Of a DNA stretch of 64,000 bases, positions 56,075-64,000 are shown piece by piece. The position numbers and the translations under genes are program-made. The first letter of the stretch is position 1; each line of letters opens with the position of its first letter. The DNA comes from Aphrophora alni (lineage: Eukaryota > Arthropoda > Insecta > Hemiptera > Aphrophoridae), in contig OY740774.1 of NCBI GenBank assembly GCA_963513935.1, forward strand, positions 21,843,949 to 21,907,948, read 5' to 3'. The notes beneath the pieces were generated by a model. The model had not been told where the DNA came from. It worked only from the letters and a program-made list of their open reading frames with translations, and made no database searches.

Positions 56075-57660
56075 TCAATTATGTCATTCCAAGATTTCAA
56101 CTAGCTGTGCGTTTTTAAATGAAATATTTTTCTCCATAATGCTTCAAGGCATTATTTACGTATTATTCCCCACATCTTCTCAATCACGAGTAATTGGGAG
56201 GAGAGGAGCTGTTCAGTTTTTTTCCCCCTTAAAAAAAGAAAGTGACACAAACGTGCTGTACATCTAAAGTTTTTAGATGAATTGAGAGTGTGTGTTAAAT
56301 ATGCATTTACTAAAATTGATAAGCAGCATTCCAGAAAAACTTCACCGATGGAATGCGTTGGTAAAGAATTTCAACATTTCAAAGAGTACAGAATTAGTGT
56401 TTACTATTTTGTTTTATTATTTTACCAGAAGCTGATTTAAGCGTAGGCAAAAGAAGAAGTTAAATTTTCTAAAGCGAAAAATTTTGTTTTTCAGGCTGTG
56501 ATTTTAAATTTGATATATAAGTTTCTACCGATTTAAATTACGTCATAACGTAAGTCGTGCTGAACGCTTTAAAATACCTTAAGCTATGTTTTGATTCATT
56601 GTTTCTTTATTTCATGTAGTATTAAAATGTTGATTTATTTTTCTGTTGTAGATGTCTCGTATGCAGCTTTCTATACATTTCCTCCTCCATACATACAGAG
56701 TTGTGTAAGTTTATTATTATTTTTATCCATAAATGTTTTCTATATTTCAATATTAGATTCAAGAAGTGCCTAGTGCTAATAAGAATTGAAAGTTAATAAT
56801 ATAAATAATCTCTGCACAAACTTCCTCACATACCAATCAAGTTCGAAATTTTGACGAGAAGAATAAATCACAATTAATTTCCAAAAAAACTAACCTAACA
56901 ACTATTTCTTAGGTATTTTGCATTTTATTCACGAACGTAATTTTTGCTTAATTAAAATTTGAAACATTTGCATAGATTATATACACATTCCACCAAAATT
57001 TATTTTTCGATTTTAAGCTTTTTGAACTTTTTCCACTGCACCCATTTTTTTATTTCTTTTTTCGAATGATTCATTTGGGGAGATGGCAATGGATCTTTAA
57101 AGGCTTAAATTGACCTAAATTTGATCAAAAAAGGTTAGGTTTTACCAAAAATATTAATTACCAAAATTTTAGTACAAAAACGTTAGTGAAAAATATCGGT
57201 TTCATAATAGTTAAAAAATACCATAAAATTAATTAAAAAAAAAAAAACCAAAATTAATTTTGACTATCCTGATTAAAATTAGATTTCGAACAAATACGCC
57301 TACTATTTATGCTTGGGTTGAGTTTATGGAAAACCTAGCCACAATCTATTTAAATACATTAATATCTTCCAAATACTTCTTTTTTAAATAATTTATTTGA
57401 AACTATACAAAAAATACTCAACTATCAAATGAATATATAGTATAATAAAAACAAATAATAATAATACAATATTTAAACAAAATTTCTTTTTTGTTTAAAG
57501 TCGACACTATCTATAAACCAAGTAATACAGTAGTATTGAAGTTACTGGACACTTGAACAAAATGCCACTATAAATAGAAATAATAAAAGTTAAATGCATT
57601 ATGGGTGACTTGCTCCTTGGATAGTGATTGTAGTTTATCTTTATTGGGATCACACTGTAG
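56075..57660. other. No gene recognised
   Basis: AT-rich DNA with frames of 60 to 71 codons lacking domains. About 57535-57600 weakly resembles 63815-63890 (cttgaacaaa, ccactata/ccactcac). Confidence 0.35.
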
Positions 57661-57664
57661 TAAC

Positions 57665-57930
57665 TATAATGTTAAACGTGTCGATGACTTTTTTTAAAGA
57701 CGAAACACCTTTTAATCGTTATCGTCTTACAAAAATAAAACAAAAGAACATAAAATACCCCTAACCCTCAAATAGCGTCAAGGTCGGAAAAGAACAAGAG
57801 TTAGTTTAGAGAAACCGGATAGGTTAGGTGAATGAGAGAGATCTAACCCAAGACTAGATGAATATAGATGTAGATCCAACTAGGTCCCCTCGAGGTTGCC
57901 AAGTTCGAACTCACTAAAGTGAAACCCTAA
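57665..57930 (-). mobile_element. Family S copy, inverted, near full length
   Basis: taaagacgaaacaccttt, taatcgttatcgtcttacaa, aatacccctaaccctcaaat, agcgtcaaggtcggaaaaga, gagatctaacccaagactag, gtagatccaactaggtcccc, tcgaggttgccaagttcgaa, ctcactaaagtgaaaccct. It has a small deletion over the TACTCTAA part. Confidence 0.85.
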
Positions 57931-57934
57931 GAGT

Positions 57935-58255
57935 TCTAAAAATTATTGCATATAAACACATCTTTATTCAAAATACAATAAATGTTGATGAGGGGGAGAA
58001 CCTTTTGCACAAGAACTACTCTAAGAAAAACTGGCGAATAACAGAAATTAAATATTTTTCTTTCTTACATAATTTGGGGAGATAAGAACGATTGTTTTTT
58101 GGTAGTATTTTATTTATTATTTTATTTTTTTCATGGGTTGAAAAAGTTATTTAAATGTTTTTGCACCATTTACTTTATTATAGTTTTGCACCTTTAGATA
58201 GGTTTGGAAAATAATTATAAAGTTTTTTCGAAATTTCGACACGGATTCTCTAATA
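57935..58255. other. No feature recognised
   Basis: AT-rich spacer. The short frame from 58204 continues into the foldback element and is not a gene. Confidence 0.35.
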
Positions 58256-58259
58256 AATA

Positions 58260-58690
58260 CAGAGTGTTCGAAAATTGTCGTGCCAAACTATATGTGGTGG
58301 TTATATGGGTCAAAATAAAGAGAAACATTCCTACACGTATAAACATATGTCCAGGAAAGCTTTGTTTTCCACCTTTTGTTTTTGCAAAAATATTTATAGC
58401 ATTTAAAATTATTTAAGATTTCAAGTCGAAATTTGGTATACATATTTGTCATGTTACACTTCTATCAGTATATCAAGAATCAAAACTTTATCTTATAAAT
58501 TGTCAAAATGGTGACTGTTCGAAATTTTTAATATTGAATATCTCTAAAACCATTAACTTTACAAAAGATGTGAACGGGCGCCATTTTGAAAATTTATGAG
58601 ATAATTTTTTGATTCTTAGTGGTAAACCGTTGCATACAAAATGTGTATACCGAGTTTCGACTAGAACTCTTAATAATTCCTGCATTGGTA
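58260..58690. mobile_element. Foldback MITE with lost right end
   Basis: The left end CAGAGTGTTCG at 58260-58270 is preceded by TA. Inner arms mirror each other: ttgtcaaaatggtg and gcgccattttgaaaat, tcaagaatcaaaact and ttttgattcttag, aatttggtatacata and tgtgtataccgag. The left arm is longer than the right, whose terminus is missing. Confidence 0.65.
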
Positions 58691-58739
58691 TTATCTTCTT
58701 AGAATATGTCTAATTAACTTTTTAACTTGATGCCTGTAA

Positions 58740-59045
58740 GAGAAATACGGAAAATCGCCCCTCAAAAATGCACCAAACTTCCAATTTTCGAAAGTTCGAA
58801 CGCCCTTAACTCCTAAAAACGTGAGTTTATCAAAAAAATACCCAGCAATAAAAAAGTCTTTAAATTTGGTGTAATATCAGAAAAGACCATAAAGTTAGCC
58901 ATTTTTAAAGTTTGTGAGCGGGGTTTTTATTACATGAAAAAGTAGGTCCCACATTTATATTACGGAATCAATAGTCTATGAGATATCAATAGTGCCTACA
59001 ATAAAACGAGCTCCTCCCTCCGATTATTTAATATTAATGTTTTTA
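58740..59045 (+). repeat. Dispersed repeat related to 36585-36900
   Basis: gaaaatcgcccctcaaaaat, cgcccttaactcctaaaaac, tttttaaagtttgtgag, gtcccacatttat and acggaatcaatagtctatga. The order agrees with the first copy. It sits between a broken foldback element and the TRIM-like locus 2. Confidence 0.4.
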
Positions 59046-59049
59046 ACTC

Positions 59050-60185
59050 CCGTAGCTAAATCCAAGGACCCTTATAGCAAGTGTCTGTCCGTCTGTCTGT
59101 CTGTAAGTCGCAACCAGTCTACGTAGACAGACCATAAATCTTATATATTTCAAACTTTGCCTTTATATTCTTTGTATTGTCCCACATATAGGAAAAATAT
59201 ATAGGTAATCAAAAATATTACCTTGGAGTAGTTAGGGACAAAAACTATGGAATTAATGTTATTTTATTTAAAAAAAAATAAAAAATTGAATAAAAAGTGT
59301 GGAGGTCAAATAAAACTAGAAGTTATTCTGATTACGAATATGTATGTTTTTTTGACGAAATAAATTAAAATGTTGGCGCTAGGTCAAATTTAAAATGTCC
59401 GATATTATGTTCCCCTTCCCTCTAACTTGAACACGCCGTGACCTAAAACTTTGAAAAAAAAAATTATTTACGTTTGAAATTAAATTATAATATGAAATCG
59501 TATATTACAGTTTTTTATATGACGAATACAACTTAATTTAACCATTCAATGAGAAATTTTTAAAACCAATATCTGTGTGATGGAAGAGAAACAATTCTAT
59601 AGCCATTAAAATATGGATTGTATTTCCATTCATTTATCAATATTAGGGTTCATAGGTAACACCAAGGACGCTTATAAAATCATATGTCTGTCTGTCTGTC
59701 TGTCTGTAAGTCACAACGAGTCTACACAGACAAGACGATATTTCAAATTTTGCATTCTTTGTATTGTCCCACATAGAGGAAAAATATAGCGGTAACAAAA
59801 AAAAATACCTAGGGGGTAGTTATGAGGCAAAAAAAAATATTATATGTAGGCCTACTTTCTTTCGAAATGTTATGTTGTTTATCAAATAAAACTAGAAGCT
59901 CTTCTGATTATGAACATGTTTGTTTATTTGATTAAGAAATTAACATATTGGCGTTAGGGCGCTTAAAAGACTTTAAGTTCTATATTATTAATAAGGATAG
60001 CAGACTACTATTTCTTTTTCTTTTTGTTTCTTTTTTTATTTGAGGGGATTTTTGTTATTTATTGTGTAACTACTGTTTTTATTTATTTATCTTAAGGGAG
60101 AAAATCTATCTTAATATGAATAAATAAATAAATATGCAAAAACAACTGTCCCTAAATACCTACAGACTCGTAAGGTTTTAGTACA
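59050..60185 (+). mobile_element. TRIM-like element, repeat-internal-repeat, locus 2
   Basis: Direct repeats at about 59050-59380 and 59645-59957 share aaggac(c/g)cttata, gtctgtctgtctgt, agtctac, cagaca, gacgata or cataaat, tttcaaa and attctttgtattgtcccaca, and end at ttggcg(c/t)ta. The interior (59381-59645) is colinear with 17104-17362: caacttaatttaacca, caatgagaaat, tagccattaaaa and tggattg. A common tail follows the second repeat at both loci (cttaa(a/g)agactt, then aactgtccct). An extra segment at 59986-60137 splits that tail. Confidence 0.65.
59986..60137 (+). mobile_element. Small insertion with A-rich 3' tail
   Basis: This segment is absent from the equivalent place in locus 1, where gaactttataaaaataactg is continuous. 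It has a pyrimidine-rich stretch (ctatttctttttctttttg) and ends in cttaatatgaataaataaat, resembling the tail of a short retroposon. It encodes nothing. Confidence 0.5.
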
Positions 60186-60189
60186 GGCT

Positions 60190-61345
60190 TGACCCTTTAA
60201 TTTATTTAACATTGTTTCGTATATCTATTGTGTGTATAGGCCCTACTGTATTGAGTATGTCTGTGCATCTTTTATTCAACATACTATACTGTCTAAAGTT
60301 CTTGCAGTAGGTAGTTGTCCTTATAACAACCAGACTGCAGCACTGACAACAATGTATTAGGTTTAGAAAATATTCCAAATTAATCGGCAATTTTACTCCA
60401 ACAAAAAAAACTTTAAAAGCGAATTTGTTAAATGACTTTATGGAAATGAACAGATAAAGGGTCATGCTTGTCATTAGCCCAAACAGATAATATTGTTTTA
60501 TAAATACAGTTTAAATATATACACAATATTTTATTTCGTTAGATATATATCTATTTCAGTCGTTCACACGATAAAATCCAGATGTCATAAAAAGTGTCTA
60601 GATCCTGTCACTTTTGTTTCTCAAACTTAACTGATCTTTAAATAAATACATTTAGATTAAATTAATATATATGTATACGATACTTGCTAATAATACCTAT
60701 GAATGAAAAATAATAATAGTATCTTAAACTGTGCAAAAACATTCTCATTATACCATCCTGTGGTGAATTTAGGTTGTTGGAACAAATCACTTTAATACCC
60801 GGGGTGTGTTTTAACCTACGATAGGCTTAATCGAAGAAAAACGTGGTTGTCCACACCCTGACAGGTCGCAATTCTTGTTATCAGACCAAATATCACTCTA
60901 GGTAACCAAATTTTAATGACTTAATTATAATAAAAAAATTCGAAGGACTTTATTCAAATTTTTTAAAAGTAACTCCACATAACACGAAGTTAAATGGGAT
61001 AGCCTATTTGTAACTTTCTCATTTAAATAAATATAATTACTGCGGTCCAACATGTTTAGCCCTTCCCGAGAACCTCGGAAACGCCATTAACCGAGATTTA
61101 GCCAGACATAATCTAAAACTGTACCAATTAAATAAAATAAATAAATTGAGAGAACTCTACATGATTCCTGTCGAGCTGTACTACTGCACTGTCTTTTCTG
61201 AATCTCAACAGCTGATAGACCCGTCTACACTCTGCGTCGTTCAACCAAACCCAGGTCTGCACCATAGAGATTAATAAATGAAAACCCATGCTACAAGTTG
61301 GTGCATTGCAACCATGACAGTCTAGGTTGTTGTCGAGGACTGCAA
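60190..61345. other. No gene; one dispersed fragment
   Basis: About 60765-60840 resembles the left part of repeat D at 46235-46340 (tcactttaatacccggggtg, ttttaacctacgataggct). Frames at 60202-60474 and 61128-61349 on the minus strand carry no recognised domain. Confidence 0.4.
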
Positions 61346-61350
61346 CCAAG

Positions 61351-61655
61351 GGTACTTACTGATGGGACCATTAGTCTGTGCGCGCGGCTCTGACGCTACT
61401 AGCCGTTCTGTAAAAGTAGGACTCGCTCACCCAACTATGTTTTCTACCTTTCGAGAGACATAATTACAGTTTACAAGATTTGTAGTGCATATAGAAACAT
61501 GATGTTTACAAACAACTCGAAGCTACATTGAAGACAGGTGAATAATCTACGTCCGCGCGGGACCACATGTTTTTGGAAATGAGCGATAACCACTCCCCTC
61601 TTCCCCGCCGCGCCATAGCAAGCCGCGCGCACAGACAAATGGACCCATCAGTACC
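61351..61655. mobile_element. GC-rich TIR element, 305 bp
   Basis: GGTACTTACTGATGGGACC at 61351 is mirrored by GGACCCATCAGTACC at 61641-61655. Pairing continues through attagtctgtgcgcgcggct against agccgcgcgcacagacaaat. TIRs are about 35-40 bases. The element is far richer in GC and CpG than its surroundings. No transposase and no sure target duplication were seen, so the superfamily is open. Confidence 0.8.
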
Positions 61656-61659
61656 TAAA

Positions 61660-62745
61660 CCGGTAACCGTGACTAATTCATCACAATCAACAAAATCAAA
61701 TAAAACGAACCAAAACTAATCATCACCAAAAATTTCGGTTCGGTAGTTGTCAATCAAAAAGTAAAATAAACTATGGATGCCGTTTAGAGAAAGAAAAAAA
61801 CGGGACCTCAGAACGCAACCAGGGTACCAATAACGATTAACATCGTGCATCGCGATCGTGCATCCGTTCACGCCTCAACCGACAGACAGATATCATTCCG
61901 AAAAAAAACCCTCAAAACGGATAAATCCGCAAAAAACTCGACTTCGATTTTTTTACCCTTACGTATATGTAAAAAATTAACAAATTGGTGAAACAAATAA
62001 ATATTTTGTTTTTCATTGAATACAAATACTTTGTTTTTGTTTTTGGAATACCTAAGTAGAAAAAATGATTTATTGAATGATGTATATAGTCCAGGCAATG
62101 ACTTCCAGTCGAACCCACTTAGATCGATATTGAAAATGAAACCATTTCATGGCGTTATTATTGTACATTATCATAATTTGGCAATATTTCCAAACTTATT
62201 TTATTATTTTTTACATATTTCTTTCCTCTAATTCAAGTTTTTAGAGTATTGCGATAAAACAATAATATTCCAATATTCACAAAATCAACAATAATTATTT
62301 GGAAGGAGTGGGGGCGTTTCTTTAAAAAACATTATGATCTGTGGAATATTTATGTACCAATTTATTACTATATAGATGTAAAGAAGTAAATTTAGCATTA
62401 GTGCCCCTGCAAATCTACGATTCTACAACCCGCATAGCTAAGTCGTCAAACAATAGTATACAATTTAAATGAAGGCGCTTTTACTTTTGGCCAAGCGATA
62501 AAACTTGAAAACAGTTCTCTTGACCGATATAAAAGAATAAACACCAATTTTAATCACAATCTGCTGAGATATTCTAATTCTTGATAATAATAACAGTTAT
62601 CAAGGTCCATTTTTTTTATAGGAATTATGTTAGTGGCGATTTTCAAAATTTATGGCGGATATTTAAAATTTCGGGAAGTAGTTTATAATTCGTATAATTT
62701 CTATCTCAAGCTATATTCACAAAGTAGTTGATATTCTGACGTCAC
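61660..62745. other. No gene recognised
   Basis: Three overlapping frames of 68 to 76 codons near 61868-62231 have no domain. A TGACGTCA site lies near 62737-62744, immediately left of the foldback element. Confidence 0.35.
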
Positions 62746-62749
62746 TATA

Positions 62750-63596
62750 CAGAGTGTCTAGAAAATATTGTCCCAAATTTTACGAGGCTATTCTATAGGT
62801 GAATATAAAAAAAAGTTTCATAAACATAAGTCTGGATGTTTGCTGGGATAATGCTTAGTTTTCGAATTATCTGTCATTTCTTTTTCTTTTTACTAAACAC
62901 TTAATATCTTTGGAAATAAAAAAATACATTGAGCTCAAATTTGGTGTACATATTTAAAGTTCTACGTCAACCCCTGTACAAAAAACTAGAACTTACTATT
63001 GTATATTTTCAAAATCGTGGGGATTTAGAACTTTTAAAGTTAAATATCTCTAAAACAGCTAACTTTACAAAAATATTTTAGGAAACAAAAAAAGTTACAT
63101 TTTAATGACAAATAAAACTTCTTTTTTCCGTAGCTCAACCGTAATATAACCGAGTTATCGGCTAAAAACTAAAAACATAATTTGTTGGTAGTTACGTTAT
63201 TATTGTTTGTCAAATTAATAGATATTATGTCTTCAGTGTCTTGCTGATAACTCGGTTATTTATTTAGCTACAGTAACTTTTTTGTTTCCTGAAATTTTTT
63301 GTAAAGTTAGCTGTTTTCCAGATATTTGACATTAAACATTTTTAATGAAAATATACAAAAGAACGTTCTGGTTTTTTTTGTACAATGGTAAAAGGTTATG
63401 TAGCAAATATGTACAGCAAATTTGAGATCCATATCTTTTCTATTTCTAAAGATATTAAGTATTTAGTAAATAAATGGTAGATAATTCAAAAACTAAACAT
63501 TTCCTGACTTATATTTATTATAACTTTTTTTTTCTTCTTATTTTCGCTTATAGAATAGCCCTGTGAAACTTGGGACCATAATTTCTAGACACTCTA
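62750..63596. mobile_element. Foldback MITE, 847 bp, TA-flanked
   Basis: It begins CAGAGTGTCTAGAAA and ends TTTCTAGACACTCTA, with TA outside both ends. Arms mirror over several hundred bases: gaggctattctatag and ctatagaatagccctgtg, cacttaatatctttggaaat and atttctaaagatattaagta, aatatctctaaaacagctaa and ttagctgttttccagatatt, taaccgagttatc and gataactcggtta. The centre is near 63180-63200. A relative of 38461-39216 by its CAG(A/G)(G/A)TGT end and shared inner motifs. Confidence 0.9.
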
Positions 63597-63599
63597 TAT

Positions 63600-64000
63600 A
63601 TCATTACAACCTATTTGCAGACTCTCACTAATATCTTCCATCTCGGTCTAGCTGCGCTATGCAAACCACCATTTTTCTCTTAAAGCTCGTTAAAATAATA
63701 GACCTCGCTTTTTAGATTTTGTAATACATTCAATAAGTTAATTGTCCTTGTAATCCTACTGCCTAGTGCACGACGTAACAACAATATTCACAGATCATAA
63801 CAGTTAATAATACCACAATTACTGTTCACTTGAACAAACTACCACTCACAAAGAAAATATATTAATAAAACTGAAATGCTTTTTGTTAGTTTCTACATTG
63901 CGTTGTGATTTACCATTCTATAGAAACGCAGTAGTATTAAGTCCTGCAACAATCGATGTATAACCTCCCTGAAATACTGACTAACTTTACTGAAAATTAA
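63600..64000. other. No feature recognised
   Basis: AT-rich sequence to the window edge. A short weak resemblance to 57535-57600 lies at 63815-63890. Nothing coding is visible. Confidence 0.35.

Overview
This window is AT-rich, gene-poor animal nuclear DNA. Several things point to an insect: degenerate TTAGG (insect-type telomeric) motifs, tRNA-derived and non-LTR retrotransposon relics, Helitron-like ends and many TA-flanked foldback MITEs. A large, repeat-rich genome is likely; a hemipteran would fit, but the sequence does not settle the order. I find no convincing protein-coding gene. Every open frame is short, and most fall inside repeats. The window reads as intergenic or long-intron DNA built almost entirely from mobile-element debris and tandem arrays.

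Layout. 1-246 is the flank of a dispersed repeat. 246-5775 is a 145-bp satellite of about 38 monomers, with two main monomer types and hybrids between them. 6.3-9.5 kb holds several copies of an abundant unclassified 240-bp SINE-like repeat, here called family S; one copy carries an uninterrupted (TC)n tract of about 147 bp. 12.16-13.87 kb is one family S copy whose interior has been multiplied into about 15 tandem 94-bp units. 14.4-15.0 kb is a foldback MITE. 16.8-17.9 kb is a repeat-internal-repeat (TRIM-like) element, with a second locus at 59.0-60.2 kb and a solo repeat at 39.8-40.0 kb. 18.6-19.2 kb is a tandem dimer with hammerhead-ribozyme-like motifs and TTAGG-like stretches. 20.4-26.2 kb is bracketed by a 0.7-kb inverted duplication and contains a 132-bp tandem array. 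A compact NRF1 plus ETS/CRE site pair at 26.7 kb is the best promoter candidate. 28.2-28.84 kb is a small Helitron-like element with an intact 3' hairpin and CTAG end.

From 30 kb to the end lie an R1-type LINE C-terminal relic (31.8 kb), a tRNA-derived SINE (37.2-37.4 kb), a 756-bp foldback element with TATA flanks (38.5-39.2 kb), a broken LINE reverse-transcriptase relic with an in-frame 45-bp tandem triplication (42.5-42.9 kb), a second unrelated 145-bp tandem array (44.7-45.3 kb), further foldback elements (47.5, 50.1-51.1, 58.3 and 62.75-63.6 kb) and a GC-rich TIR element (61.35-61.66 kb).

No genes act together here. The interesting biology is repeat evolution: satellites arising inside dispersed elements, monomer-type switching, microsatellite expansion seeded by a mobile element, and possible small self-cleaving RNA motifs. 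All family names are inferred from visible motifs and within-window copies; no database search was run.
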